From Leptidea sinapis (Eukaryota > Arthropoda > Insecta > Lepidoptera > Pieridae): a DNA stretch of 64,000 nucleotides. Position numbers and translations under genes: made by a program. The stretch is taken from the NCBI RefSeq assembly GCF_905404315.1, contig NC_066301.1, positions 4,526,001 through 4,590,000 on the forward strand, in the 5' to 3' direction. Below are positions 1 to 11,407 of this stretch, one piece after another (the first letter of the stretch is position 1; every line of letters begins with the position of its first letter). The notes beneath the pieces are model-generated. The model searched no databases, was not told the origin of the DNA, and saw only the letters and a program-made list of their open reading frames with translations.

Positions 1-253
1 TCCGCCAATATTCGTCGTCAAACAATCCGACAAGTGTTGCGCCTCTACACGAAGCATCTACAGGAGATGTTGACACGCAAAACTCTGGCACATGGAGACA
101 CGAATATTGGCGGAATTAACACTCAAGAAAACTCAAAACATTTGGATAATTATGGATTTTCGCAAAATAACGCCTACTTCAGTAAATTTAAAAAAAAATG
201 CTTAATAGAGATTATGATATTTCTGGATCTTATACACGTTCGGGAGAATTAGT
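1..253. other. Unassigned start of window with a 15-bp inverted repeat
   Basis: TCCGCCAATATTCGT at 1-15 is repeated inverted at 100-114. A 72-codon ORF between (from 34) shows no known motif. Confidence 0.4.
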
Positions 254-512
254 TTAATAATAATAATAATATTGATACACTTTTTACACAAACTATCTTG
301 ACCCAAACTAGGCATAGCCTGTACTATGGGTACAAGACAACGATATATCTAATAAACTTATTTAAACATACATAAATACATATAAACATCCATGACTCGA
401 AAACAAGCATCCATATTCATCATATAAATGATTGCACCTACCGGGATTTGAACCCGGGACCTCTAGCTTAGTAGTCAGGACCACTAACAATTCGGCTATA
501 TGGGTCGTCTAA
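254..512 (-). mobile_element. tRNA-headed SINE
   Basis: Read on the - strand, the head has an A-box-like TAGCCGAATTGTTAG and a B-box GGTTCAAATCC in a T-arm CCGGG...CCCGG; the acceptor-like ends (ACCTA/TAGGT type) pair. The body continues with TTTATATGATGAATATGGAT and ends in TTATTATTATTA. The tRNA head points to RNA polymerase III origin. Confidence 0.75.
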
Positions 513-2232
513 TAATATTTTGTAGAGTCTAACGTTGGCCCCTATACAAAGTCGCTGAGGTAACACGCGTCTCCCCATCTCGTAGTATGATGAGTCTATC
601 TACAGTTGTTTGGCTTATATAATAATGAAATGCATCAATATTTTATCTAATACTAATTAAATCTAATTTTGCTTCAAATGCTTTCTTTCACCGCTGTTTG
701 AAACTACAATAATCATATGTCTCACTTGGATCCCTTTACAACTAATATAAGAACCTCCAAAAAAATCATTAATGTATGATTTTTTTACAAAAACCTATTA
801 ATGTTTGTTTTCTTTTTGTATTTGCACAGTGTTATTGTTAATTTCCTAATACTTCCTGAATATTTACATAAATTATTATTAACTTCATTATAATTTGTGG
901 GCACTCAAGGTCCTTATCTATTAAGAATTAGAATAAGAATTTTTTTGTACTTTACTGTTTGCTGCCAAAAAAAAATTTAAACACATATGTCAAGTGTTGT
1001 AATGAAATTCAGTAAAATATTATATCATCCGTTTTCATAATAACACTCCTTTGGATTATGTTATTATGGTTACTAGGGCTGGCTTTTTTAATGTTAGCAG
1101 TAAGCTAACTGATTCAGAATCTTTTATAGAGAATTTATATTATGGGTGTAGATACAGTCTTGCATGCAACTGTTGATATTATCCCCTTTCGTGTTTTAAT
1201 ACCCCTTATTACACAACAGTTGCATAAATAACTATTTCAACACACTTGCTCATAAAATGACCCGAACACACATCATAATATTACACACTAGTGCATACTA
1301 GAATTATGCCTACAAAATTAAGCCAGTCCCTAACTGCAAATTATATGAGAGTAAACAGAATACAGTTTTTTTTGTAACTACAAAGAGGTTTTATGCCAAA
1401 ATAATTCCATTAAAATTTATGGAATAAATAAATGTGTCACTAATTATGACGAACAAACATTTATTAGTATCAAATTATTAACTAACTAAAATAACTTTAA
1501 TGTGGGCTGTATGGCTATATGTATTCAATCACCTTTAATCACATTAGGCGCAGGCCAAAAATAATTGCGCGCCATTTTCCATAATTTTCATATTTTGTTT
1601 GCATTTATGTATAGAAGATAAACAATTCATAATTTTTAATCCCGCCAGAAATACTAAAAACTGTGAAAATACCATCAAAAAGACGCCAATATCGTTTGGA
1701 AAATTGTAAATTCACCAATTGTTTTAATAATTAAACTATTTTATATTATTTACTCGCAAGTTGTGTTGAAAAAAAGGGTATTAAGCTCGTGAGTAACTTA
1801 CTCACTAGACACTCGGCTGATAAACGCCCTCGACTACGGCTCGTGCTGCAACCCACAGCCTCGTGTATAATGTGCAACTAAGCCCACTTGTATCATGATA
1901 TACTATTAAAGGTGACCCCTTATAAGGTTTTTGCTTTTGTACTAAATAATAACAGAACGTAAATCCGCATTTATTAGTTTTTCACTTTCAGTCTCAGTTC
2001 ATTTCCATGTTTACTGAGACGATGAGATAATTATATCCTCAGACTTTGCTTAATGTACGTATCAAATATTTGTCAATCGTAAACACTTTATGAAAATATG
2101 TGCGGATTCTTTTTTTATTATACGAATTATATTGTTGGTCTAAGCTTGCTACTGTGTGCGCATGTATTTATCCAGACGAGTGTAACGTGTAATGTAAGCA
2201 GGGGCGTGTATGTTATATAGGCAATTAACAAA
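513..2232. other. AT-rich stretch without gene
   Basis: Apart from the family M piece at 1066, I see only a moderately C/G-rich patch near 1785-1900 (CTCACTAGACACTCGGCTGA) of unknown nature. Confidence 0.4.
1066..1155 (+). repeat. Interspersed repeat family M
   Basis: TTACTAGGGCTGGCTTTTTT, TTAGCAGTAAGCTAACTG, CAGAATCTTTTATAGAG. Related sequences are at 46930-47075 (inverted) and 47427-47595 (two decayed copies). Confidence 0.55.
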
Positions 2233-2362
2233 CGATCCATATAGCCTAGTGGCTGGTGATTTTACTGAGCTACAGGTTTCCGGGTTCGAATCCCGGTAGG
2301 TGCAAACATTTATATGATGAATATGGATGTTTGTTTTCGAGTCATGGATGTTTATATTATGT
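2233..2362 (+). mobile_element. tRNA-headed SINE, 3'-truncated
   Basis: The head (CATATAGCCTAGTGGCTGG, GGGTTCGAATCCCGGTAGGT) and first part of the body are present; the body stops where the Helitron at 2364 begins. Confidence 0.7.
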
Positions 2363-2363
2363 A

Positions 2364-2724
2364 CTAGCTGACTCGACAGACGTTGTTCTGTATATAATAA
2401 ATAAAATAATGTTTTATATGAATTTGTCAATAATATATTATCATAACATCAAAAATTACTTCGTAAAATATGCACCCTGCTTTCGTAATGAAATTGTTTC
2501 ACAGCAGAACTGTCAAACCGTGCGTCAATAAATTCTCTCATAGAAATTATGTATGGACACATCAAAGGAAAAACAAATTTGTTGTTTCTATTTAATTTAG
2601 CAGCTTTTTACTATTTATTCACCTTTACCACAAATACTTCAAGACCTAAATTTGCCCAATCGGTCCAGCCGTTCTCGAGTTTTAGCGAGACTAACGAACA
2701 GCAATTCATTTTTATATATATAGA
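2364..2724 (-). mobile_element. Helitron-like element, non-autonomous
   Basis: On the - strand it begins TCTATATATATA, runs through GAATTGCTGTTCGTTAGTCT and CTCGAGAACGGC, and ends in a small hairpin (ACAGA-loop-TCTGT) followed by CTAG. It lies exactly between A and T. TC start, 3' hairpin, CTRR end and A/T insertion are Helitron hallmarks. It abuts the SINE at 2233. Confidence 0.8.
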
Positions 2725-2814
2725 TTAATGTATGTTTAAGTAAGTATATTGTATTAAATATATCATTGTATTGTACCCATAGTATTGGCAATGCTTATTT
2801 AACTAATTCTAATT

Positions 2815-2910
2815 CAGACCGAAACCATTACTGCTTCACGGCAGATATAGGCGCCGTTATGGTACCCATAATCTAGCCGGCATTATGTGCAAAGGAGCCT
2901 CCCATTGGTG
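2815..2910 (-). repeat. Short repeat family A, partial
   Basis: Only the 5' third of the family (read on the - strand) is present, from the CCAATGGGAGGCTCC-like start to the GTTTCGGTCTG block. Confidence 0.75.
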
Positions 2911-2955
2911 ATCACCTAATATCACTTGACCCTTATTTGTCCTCCTATTCCATAA
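2908..2955 (+). mobile_element. LINE family B 3' tip
   Basis: GATCACCTAATATCACTTGA to TTGTCCTCCTATTCCAT matches the last ~48 bases of family B. Confidence 0.6.
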
Positions 2956-3159
2956 CAGAAAGACTGATGAGTACACGAAGTGGATTAATGGATTGATAAT
3001 TACAAAGGCCACATTGTAATTGTAGTTTTTCCAATTACAGAATCAAACGACTTCAACTGTGACTATACATCCTGCCATGTATAAGTTTGAGTACGTCAAA
3101 AACAATAACTGATGAGTTACATTATTAATTTAAAGAAAAATTAACAAAAAAAATAACCG

Positions 3160-3468
3160 ACTTCAAAAATACTATTCTACTACGTTGTGTTGCCGATATT
3201 AAAATCGCGATACAAAAGTAACTGTTGATTGCAGATGGGTGAAAATTTGAAGTTGAAAAAGTTTTTAATGCTGACTCATAATCAAACAAATTTAAAAAAA
3301 AAAAAATCGTGTGGACCACCCTTAACATTTAGGGGGATGAAAATAGATGTTGTCTGATTCTCAGCACTCATATCCAATATGCACTTAAAATTTCGTGAGA
3401 ATCGGTCAAGCCGATTCGGAGGAGTTCAAAGTTTAACACCGTGACACGAGAATTTTATATATTAAGTA
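3160..3468. repeat. Interspersed repeat family J2
   Basis: GACTTCAAAAATACTATTCT, GTGGACCACCCTTAACATTT, CGGTCAAGCCGATTCGGAGG, GTGACACGAGAATTTTATAT. The reverse complement pattern occurs at 50205-50590. Confidence 0.6.
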
Positions 3469-3595
3469 GATAATATGCACTAAAAAGTATAAAAATAATT
3501 GCGTATTTTTATACAATCTAATTAATTAATCTTATTTTAGTTACGATTATTGTTATTATACGGTAAGCACCAGCTTTCAAATAAAAAAAGAATAA

Positions 3596-4116
3596 TCAAA
3601 ATCTGTTCACCCAGTGGAAAGTTCTGAGGTAAAAAACATAAAATAAAAGCATACGGTGGATGAAATGGTATATTAACGTTCGTAGGGAAATGCTATTAGA
3701 GACTGTCCACAATTTTACAAACAAAAACTTACTATGCCTACTACTTGGTTGGGTCGAGTTAGTAGGTCTTTTGTTGGGCGATGAGAAAATGTACAAAAAA
3801 AATGTGTCACGAAATTTAAAAGAATTGTTAAAAAACGTTTGTGTGGGAAACGTTATTATAGCATAAACGATTTTCTTAATGACACCACGGACTGGGAATA
3901 AAGCGAACACCCTCAGGCTCTTTAATTATAAATGTTCATTGTACGATATTACATTGTAATCCATATTTTATATTAAAAAAAAAGCCCGCTGAGTTTCTTG
4001 CGCCCATTCTTCTCAGGTGTAAGGCAGTCTCTTTTGAATGGGTGGTAGTTTTTGACGTTCTGTAGTTCTGAAGTGATTTTAAATCCTATTTTGAATAAAA
4101 ATATTTGAATTTGAAT
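3596..4116 (+). mobile_element. LINE family D 3' fragment
   Basis: A decayed end of the coding region (CTACTTGGTTGGGTCGAGTT, GGGCGATGAG) is followed by the same 3' UTR as 32940-33582, ending TTGAATAAAAATATTTGAAT. Confidence 0.75.
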
Positions 4117-4606
4117 GACAAGGGATATCCGCTGAATCATTGAAGAGCGCCACCAGCACCGGAAAGAGCAGTTTGTATGTGTATTATTTGCAAAGTGTCC
4201 TAAAAAATGAAAATGCTGTTTAAGGTAACTATTCCACGCGGACGAAGTCGCGAGGAAAACCTAGTTTAAACGTAATATAAAGAACAAGGTCTTCAGGTCA
4301 TTCGATGTTAAGTAATTAGTGCAATCCATATGGACTTGTAGGCAATTAGTGTTACAAATGCATTTGTAATTAACACACGCAAATAAACTGCTTCGATAGG
4401 CGATTCGTTTCAAAGGATGTTTCGTGTTTGATTAAATTCGTTTGTAATTCACTTTTTGTCGATTCAATATATCCAAATATCCCTCAAATACGATTCATAT
4501 TGTCATGGTACCTAATTGAATTATTATTATTCAATCTCTTTTTTACTAGGTCCTTTGAAACGGCAATTTCTCCAACTTTTGAATTTTGTTAACGTTTTTT
4601 TTTTAT

Positions 4607-4786
4607 ATTGACACACTTTTTACACAATTTTTCTTGCCCCAAGTTAAGCATATATAGCCTGTATTATGGGTTACAAGACAATGATATATTTAATACAATA
4701 TACTTACTTAAACATACATAAATTCATATAAACATACATAAATACATTTAAACATACATGACTCGGAAACAAACATCCATCCGAAC
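4607..4786 (-). mobile_element. tRNA-headed SINE, head missing
   Basis: Only the body (ATGGATGTTTGTTTCCGAGT on the - strand through GGGGCAAGA) is present, directly abutting the short repeat at 4787. Confidence 0.65.
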
Positions 4787-5075
4787 GTGTGGTGGGAGGC
4801 TCCTTTGCACCGGATGCCGGCTAGATTATGGGTACCACAACGGCGCCTATTTCTGCCGTGAAGCAGTAATGTGTAAGTATTATTGTGTTTCGGTCTGAAG
4901 GGCGTCGTAGCTAGTGAAATTACTGGGCAAAAGAGGCTTAATAGCACCTTAATATGTCTCAAGGCGCAGTTGTAGTGCCGCTCAGAATTTTTGGGGTTTT
5001 TAATAATCTTGAGTATCAATTACCATCAGCTGTACGTCCAGCTCGTCTCATCACTTATTTTCATAAAAAAAAAAA
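4787..5075 (+). repeat. Abundant ~300-bp short repeat (family A)
   Basis: This family starts GTGGGAGGCTCCTTTGCACC, passes through GCCTATTTCTGCCGTGAAGC and GTAGCTAGTGAAATTACTGG, and ends TTATTTTCAT plus poly-A. At least 17 copies or pieces occur in this window. It has no visible pol III boxes. Most copies contain an internal hairpin GTGCCGCTCAG...CTGAGCGGCAC; here its right arm is partly deleted. Confidence 0.8.
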
Positions 5076-5382
5076 CCTTGGGCTACCAACCGAACGATGT
5101 CCTCAACTCACAACTAGAAACCGAGCCTGTGCAAAAATGCTTCAGTGCCTCCTGTACTTTCTCTTATATTGAAAAATTCATAAAGGTGATACTCTGCCTT
5201 TACCACATGCTTAGTTCATTGCCCTATCTACTTAAACTCCAAGGTAATAGTGGTGTCAGTTCCCGCTGAAAATGCATTAGATAATTCAAATCAAATCCAT
5301 GCGGTAAGTGCAGTAATAGTTTGGCTGTAGGTAACAATAAGTGCTGTAGCAAGGTTTAGCCACTATATTAACTTATCAATTA

Positions 5383-5973
5383 CTAGCTGACCCGGCAGAC
5401 TTCGTACTGTCTCAATGCCTCAATAAAAGACTTAAATTTTTGTATAAAATAAACTTAAAACAAACAAAACGAATCTTTTTTTAGTCTTATTACCCGTGTT
5501 TTAAGGAATTTTATTTTTTACCTCCTGAGAAAGTTAGAAAGATATACAAATTCTAATTAGTTATTCATTTTAAGATATTATTTTTATTTGATTTAATGAA
5601 CGACGCACGGGGGACACAGCAAAGGAAATCAAAATTGTTGTTCTAAACAATTTGTTATGTTTTTTTTTTTTAAAGTGATAACCCTCACTTCTAGGATTAA
5701 TACACAAATAAAATTTGAAAAACAAAATTTTATGAACGATGCGGGATTCGAACCCACGACCTCCGGCGTTCCGTGCCGGTGCTTTAAACCAACGGTTAGC
5801 TGAGTGTGAAAATTGTTGTTTTTTTTAATTCCGAGTATTTTCATATTTATTCAATCTTTTAAACCTTCTCTGGACTTCCACAAATAATTCAAGACTAAAA
5901 TTAGCGAAATCGGTCCAGCCGTTCTCGAGTTTTAGCGAGACTAACGAACATCAATTCATTTATAATATATAGA
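5383..5973 (-). mobile_element. Helitron-like element with an internal tRNA-like insert
   Basis: It has the same two ends as 2364-2724 (TC start next to A, CTAG end next to T) but a longer, divergent interior of about 590 bp. A tRNA-like segment lies at 5735-5805. Confidence 0.75.
5735..5805 (-). repeat. tRNA-like segment within a Helitron
   Basis: Read on the - strand it has a B-box GGTTCGAATCC with a T-stem/loop, and an anticodon-like arm CCGGC-ACGGAAC-GCCGG (5-bp stem, 7-base loop, GGA in the anticodon place, as in a serine tRNA). C replaces the usual U33 and no acceptor stem closes, so it is not called as a functional tRNA gene. Confidence 0.5.
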
Positions 5974-6242
5974 TAATATGTTCGCATACTTCAGGACATA
6001 GAATTGATCAAGTTTTGCGCTGCAATGAGTTGTACAAGCGGTCGTGCATATATTATAATAGCCATACAAAATCAACAAAGTTCATTAAACTCTATCGAAT
6101 AATTTTTTATGACTAACTGCAAACGGTCATAAAAGCGTCGCAGTAGGTCGATTTTATCAGTTCGTAAAGCCTCCAAATAAAAAAATATAATTTGTAGTCC
6201 GTATCTCAATGATAAATCAAAATTAAAATTTTTACATACACA

Positions 6243-6560
6243 TCTTAATATATATAAATTACGTGACACGTTGTTTGTCCGCGATGGACTCCTAAACTAA
6301 TCAAGGATTTAAATGGGGGATTACTGCATGGAGTTCAATTTAGTCCAACTTGAGAGATAGGATACTTTTTATTTCGATTTGGGACCCACAATTATTTTCA
6401 ATATTTATTTTGTGTGGACATATATTCGTGAGAGAATTCATTATTACAAGAGGGAGCATTTTATACGAAATATTTCTTGATGTTTTGAAATATTATTGCT
6501 AAATTTCTATAAACAGTATTTTTTTATTATCTCTAGAGCAACGTCTGTCGAGACAGCTAG
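6243..6560 (+). mobile_element. Helitron-like element, second subfamily
   Basis: It starts TCTTAATATATATAAATTAC after an A and ends with GTCTGTCG...CAGCTAG before a T. The interior has CGTGACACGTTGTTTGTCC and GATGGACTCC, shared with 46600-46924. The 3' end is the one used by the first subfamily. Confidence 0.8.
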
Positions 6561-6999
6561 TTTATTATAAAAATCTGTGTGATTATGCCAAACAAGGAGA
6601 TAAAATCAACTACGGAATATATCAAATTGGCAAATTTTTCATACAATACTTTTTTACGCAAGATTTCATGGCTCTTCTTATTAAGTACTCACTTATTTTT
6701 TTTTTTAATAATTAGAACGTATTTCCATTAGCCTAACAAATGTGCGTGCGGTGCGCCAAAAGGAGTTTTCACTTCAAGAAATAAAGTTAACATCACATAA
6801 TTTTAATTGAGTACTTTTGAATTGTTAATTATAATTTTTTCACTACCACCGTTTCTTAAATCTGCTATGTCGAGATTGTCAAGTACTTCTTCTTAACAAT
6901 TATTCTCAACTGGAGAAGAATTGGCAAGTAGTAAATATATTAACTAGTACCTATGAATAATATAATCAAAATTACATATTTAAGTTAAACCCACATTAA

Positions 7000-7177
7000 T
7001 TAGGCTATTATTAATTTATATAACGCTTTGGTTAGAAGCCACTTAGAATATAGCGCCGTTATCTGGGCGCCTCATGAAGCTAAGTATAGTTTAATGTTAG
7101 AGCGTATATAAAACAAATTTACACGTTACCTGTACATGAGGCTCTACGGGGTTTACGTTTAATGATATTTATTTCTC
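7000..7177 (+). mobile_element. LINE (family J1) coding fragment, 5' piece
   Basis: One frame reads YNALVRSHLEYSAVIWAPHE, then AKYSLMLERI, a stop, and NKFTRYLYMRLYGVY: the C-terminal region of a Jockey-type reverse transcriptase. It continues at 7498 after an inserted second LINE. Confidence 0.7.
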
Positions 7178-7497
7178 ATTAAAAAATAATATTGTCACTT
7201 ACATGAGAACATATAAATATGATGTAATAATTTATCCGCCGTTCTTTAGATGTTCAGTACATACATATTACACATTATAGTACTTATTCTTCTTCACAAA
7301 ATTTAAGATTACACACTTTTACAGGGCACTGTCACATAACAAACAATTTCAGACATGTGTTTTATAAAAACTTTGAAACAATATAGTCTGATAGCTCACG
7401 TTTAAATGTTTTTAGTGACCTAATCTTTTTGAGAGATGAAGGTAGACTATTAAAAAGTTGTGCGCCCTCGTAAATAAACATTACCCTTTTTATCCGC
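7178..7497 (-). mobile_element. LINE 3' fragment nested in family J1
   Basis: On the - strand the frame reads FIYEGAQLFNSLPSSLKKIR, then SLKTFKRELSDYIVSKFL and a stop, the last residues of a different LINE reverse transcriptase. A 3' UTR of about 190 bases ends GAGAAATAAATATCATTAAA. TTTAC on the left and TTAC on the right of the host LINE suggest a short duplication. Confidence 0.7.
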
Positions 7498-7915
7498 TTA
7501 TGTACCCCACATTATTTATTTTAGGTATGGTAGGATATAGCGAGCTGAGGGTAAGAAGGGACCTGGCGCTGATATCATATCTATTTAAAGTCTTAAGAGG
7601 AGAGGTGCATAATGCGGATATATTGGGCAGACTGCATTTTGCTGTTCCGAATAGGTACGTATGGCGCCGACGTCGGCCGCCGTTGCTGATGGTGCCGTCC
7701 GCGCGCACCAACTTGTTAAGCCAGGCAGCGGTGACGCGTGCTCTTCGTACAGTTAACGAAATAGCCTCATATACGGATCGATTTTGTTGCACTCAGGGTG
7801 AATTCAATTATAAAATTTAAATATAAAAATGTAAAATGTAAAAATGTATGTACCTCTATCGCTTTGGAATATTCTGTAATGATAGTGTGTATTTTGAGAA
7901 AATAAATAAATTATG
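7498..7915 (+). mobile_element. LINE (family J1) coding fragment, 3' piece
   Basis: The frame resumes in phase: PFYPLMYPTLFILGMVGYSE, LRVRRDLALISYLFKVLRGE, then NRYVWRRRRPPLLMVPSART and ending FNYKI, followed by an AT-rich 3' UTR to AAATAAATAAATTATG. This is a typical C-terminus of a Jockey-type ORF2. Confidence 0.75.
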
Positions 7916-8387
7916 ACATAGAGAAATAATAAACGGCGTTATTTTGAAAGTACGCCGCAGGATAATGTTAGGTCTATTAGATTCTAATAATGAGAAGATT
8001 AGAGAGGCATGTGCAGTTTCTTGTAATATGGAACGATTTTCCAGGTAGGCTTGCTTACTTCATGGTAATAAATAACTCTTTCTCAGTGTTAAATTCATAA
8101 GGTTGTAGCTGAAAGTGGCGGGCTGTAGGAAGCGTAGCTCACTATCAAATATTTAAGTTACCTCGAGTTTTGATTTATTTGCTTGCTTCTCAATACATAA
8201 TTTATCTCAACTGAAGTCTCACTTTCTGAAGTAACATATTCGTGTTCCTCTCTTCTTTTATTTTCGAAGATCTATGAGGCTATCAGTAGGACTTCCAACT
8301 CCAATATAAAATAAGGACTCCGTGTCACCTTACATAACAGTGTAGCACCAAAACAAGCCGATTAACGTGTAAATACACGTACACACA

Positions 8388-8521
8388 GCGCGTACACCTT
8401 CCTTAAAGGCCGGCATCGCTCTTCGGATTCCTCTAGTGCTGCAAGAGAATGTAGGCGGCGGTGATCACTTAACACCAGGTGACCCGTACGCTCGTTTGTC
8501 CTCCTATTCCATTAAAAAAAA
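8388..8521 (+). mobile_element. LINE family B 3' fragment, nested in the P-like element
   Basis: It starts GCGCGTACACCTTCCTTAAA and ends with TATTCCAT plus poly-A. The host element's sequence (AAATACA...AGCCCCACGC) is split by it compared with the uninterrupted copy at 11408. Confidence 0.8.
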
Positions 8522-8632
8522 ATACAGAGCCCCACGCACACACTTACACTACGATAGGCCGATAGGCGGCCATTATGAGAATTGTCATCGTCTGTGACAG
8601 ATCAGTTTGCGTCTCAATAAAATATTTTAAAA

Positions 8633-8701
8633 ATGCCGTCGTGCGTTGTGAAAAAGTGTAAAAACGATACTATACCTATAAGTATTTGTGGCCATATATG
8701 A
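8633..8701 (+). pseudogene. THAP-domain N-terminus remnant
   Basis: The frame reads MPSCVVKKCKNDTIPISICG and two more residues before a stop. MPxCxVxxCxN with a C-x4-C pair is the usual start of THAP (C2CH zinc finger) domains found in P-element transposases and other THAP proteins. Everything after the first zinc ligand pair is lost. Confidence 0.5.
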
Positions 8702-8879
8702 TTATTTAAGGGAGAAAAAATTGTGTAACACTAGCATAACGGTGCTTCACTTGCTAATGTCACGGCGGGGAGTCCATCTTTTTTTACTTGCATACATGTA
8801 TATACATACATGCTTGCTTTGTTTATTGCTAGTGGGACGATGGTGATCTTGAAATAGCGTAATTAGGACCTTTAATTAA

Positions 8880-9115
8880 TTAATATCTGAACGACCGAGC
8901 CTTGCTCGGATTTTTAAGAATCTACAAAACTTGAACAAAAAAATCTAATAGGACATCTGGATTCGAACGGGGTCTCCAGCTTTCCGGATCACCCAATGTC
9001 CCATCTAAGCTATTATAGTCTTGTATATAGTGGTGAAATTTACCTTTGTATTCAAATGTTATTGTAGCTGTTTCTCATTTAAACACGGATAAAACTACAT
9101 TTTTTAAAATTGAAA
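8880..9115. repeat. Interspersed repeat family I with tRNA-like motif
   Basis: CGACCGAGCCTTGCTCGGAT, AATAGGACATCTGGATTCGA, GTCCCATCTAAGCTATTATA. The complementary strand has a TAGCT-AGATGGGAC and GTTCGAATCC pair resembling tRNA A and B boxes. Confidence 0.55.
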
Positions 9116-9129
9116 CATTGAATAGTAGG

Positions 9130-9365
9130 TACCTAGATGACCGAGCCCTGCTCGTATTTTTAAGAAGGTACAAAACTTGAACAACGAAAACTAATAGGAC
9201 ATCTGGATTCGAACCGAGATCTTCTGCAAAATTGCAACCCAGCTAGATCGATTTCTCGCCCCCGAAACTTCCTGTATACTAAATTTCATTAATATCGTTG
9301 GAGCCGTATCCGATATTCAGAATATATAATATTTACAAGACTTGCTCGTTGAAAGATATAAGATT
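9130..9365. repeat. Interspersed repeat family I
   Basis: Second, adjacent copy: GACCGAGCCCTGCTCGTATT, AATAGGACATCTGGATTCGA, GATCGATTTCTCGCCCCCGA. Confidence 0.6.
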
Positions 9366-9627
9366 ATTAAAGTATTTAAATTAATTATTATTGAACTAAA
9401 TTTTTTGGATTTTCTTCGTGTTACACAGTAATTTTGGAGCGTTAAGCTTTTGTAATAAATAAATTCAGAAGAGAAAAGTTTATAATAAAGTTCACTTATA
9501 ACCCGTTCACTTTATACCTCCATCAATGTCGTCTTATCGCCGCTGTAGTACAAAGCGAAATAAAAGAATCACTAGAATTATTAACGAATTACTCATAACA
9601 TACTCCACAATATTTTATTTACATTAA

Positions 9628-9945
9628 AGGCATAAACGGCATTTATTTTCTCAAAAAATCGTTTATAATTCTTTTTGATGTCATTTCTAATATACTAGAC
9701 ACTACTACCGCTTCGGAAACAAAAAGCGCTCTGAAACTCTCCCAGCATTCTTTTTTTTGCACTCTTTTTAATGAAATATACAATATTGTACTGTCATTGC
9801 TATTGCTATAAAATAATCATAATCTAGTCCCAGGCTGTCGGATCACTTCGATATTCAGCTGTGGAGTAGTAGGACTTACGACAGAGCCATTTTTTTAATA
9901 AAACATTTAAATTTATTTATAGATAATGTCTGAACTTTATTTTAG
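9628..9945. repeat. Interspersed repeat family G, longest copies
   Basis: AAAGGCATAAACGGCATTTA, TTCTCAAAA, GACACTACTACCGCTTCGGA, CTCTCCCAGCATTCT, GTCCCAGGCTGTCGGAT. Shared with 18990, 31985, 54168 (inverted) and 60806. No coding capacity recognised. Confidence 0.7.
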
Positions 9946-10149
9946 AAGTGTATACATTTACCCTTATAGCTATTCTGTATCTTATGATTCTTCTTCGTTC
10001 ATTCTTATTATGCATGGTTTTTATATAGATTAATTTAATGCTAACCGTAGGGACTAAACGTAATTATAAATAGCGGGCACTGTAGGTGAAGGGGGCATCG
10101 CATTCTTCGAGGTGCTGATAATGTAACCGAATAGTATTTTCTTGTTTCG

Positions 10150-10383
10150 TAAGTTTTGATTTCAGTGTGTAGTCATTTGGAGCGTTCAAAGTTTCACCGC
10201 TTCACTCTGTCTTATGGTGTTAGTGTTACCACTAAATTGCTTTTGAAAACCCCTTCTAACTGTTTAAAGGATCTCGTTATTTTAAAAATACATCGAAATG
10301 ATGGTAGTCATCAATTTATTGATTTCTTGGATTCTTTAGCTATCGGCGTAGTTACAACACCATACAGTACCCATATTTTGTAA
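10150..10383 (+). other. Unrecognised 75-codon ORF region
   Basis: An open frame from 10156 ends at 10383 just before the LINE family F piece. It has no recognised motif and a TTTGATTTCAG acceptor-like end at 10163 inside it. Low support for a gene. Confidence 0.15.
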
Positions 10384-10385
10384 CC

Positions 10386-10660
10386 GTCATCATCAGCCGG
10401 AAGTCGTCCACTGCTGGATAGAGGCCTTCCCCAAAGATCTCCATGACTATTGGTCCTGCACTGCCCTCATCCAACGTATTCCGACGATCTTGACCAGATC
10501 GACGGTCCATCCTGTGGGGGGCCTACCAACACTGCGTCTTCCGGTACGTGGTCGCCATTCGAGGACTTTACTGCCCCACCGGCCATCTGTTCGTCGAACT
10601 ATGTGCCCTGCCCACTACCACTTCAGTTTCGCAATCCTCCTACGGATCTCCTCATTTCTG
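10386..10660 (-). mobile_element. LINE fragment (family F, RTE-like C-terminus)
   Basis: The - strand encodes decayed forms of KLKWQWAGHIVRRTDGRW, WRPRTGRRSVGRPPTRWTDD and RWMRAAQDRSSW seen best at 20341. The 3' end carries the (TCA)n run. The + strand ORF here is a shadow. Confidence 0.75.
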
Positions 10661-11407
10661 CTTTATTAATTAATTTAAAGACGTATTCGCGTTAAAACCT
10701 AATCTAAAAACCTTGTTATAATGCGGAAGTAAACCAATATAGCAGTCACGGGATCACAGTTTGATCGCCCAATGAATAAGCAACCAGTGAGTCGTGAACA
10801 ACCCTTTGTTCTGTTGTTCCATCGGTTGTATCGAGCACAATCCCAAATTGTGGCTTATACCGACTCAATGCATTCTGTTGCATACGATTAGGAAATTGCG
10901 CATAACAATACCGCAATAATTGCAATGCGATTTTGATTAGATTTCATATGAGCAAATTAATTCTGGTGCAATATTCTGACAAATTAATAAAAAGTTCGGT
11001 GATAGTTTTGATAGGTTCACAAAAATAAAATAACGGTATGTTTTACGACTTTTTTCTAGTTAAACATTTCTTTTATAGCCTAAAAATAACTCTCTACTAT
11101 TGATTAATCGAAGAATTTCACGTTTATAAAATTACGAAACATTTTTTAATATAATCATTGAGCTTCTGCAAATATCTTATTATGTACAGATAGGGATTGA
11201 AAATATTAATGAAAATAACACAGAACGACCAAAAAGTGCTATAAACCTTTCCCTATTTCGGATAACCTCCAAAACTTAATTTAGAAAATAATATATTTAA
11301 TTTTCGACTTCCATCAATATGAGTGATGAAGACAAAAGATTGCAGCTTTTGTAACACGGTCAAACCATCATTAATAAATTGATATCTATATTAATTACTA
11401 TAGGTCA

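Larger units (their letters stand above)
8305..8790 (+). mobile_element. P-like element, longer copy with a THAP-type start and a nested LINE tail
   Basis: It shares the left part (GGACTCCGTGTCAC, CATAACAGTGT, GCACCAAAACAAGCCG), middle (AGCCCCACGCACACACTTAC) and right end (GTGCTTCACTTGCTAAT, GAGTCC, TTTTTTTAC) with 11408-11679. It is interrupted by a LINE 3' fragment (8388-8521) and has extra internal sequence after 8600 that includes a THAP-like ORF start. Its outermost termini are decayed. Confidence 0.6.
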
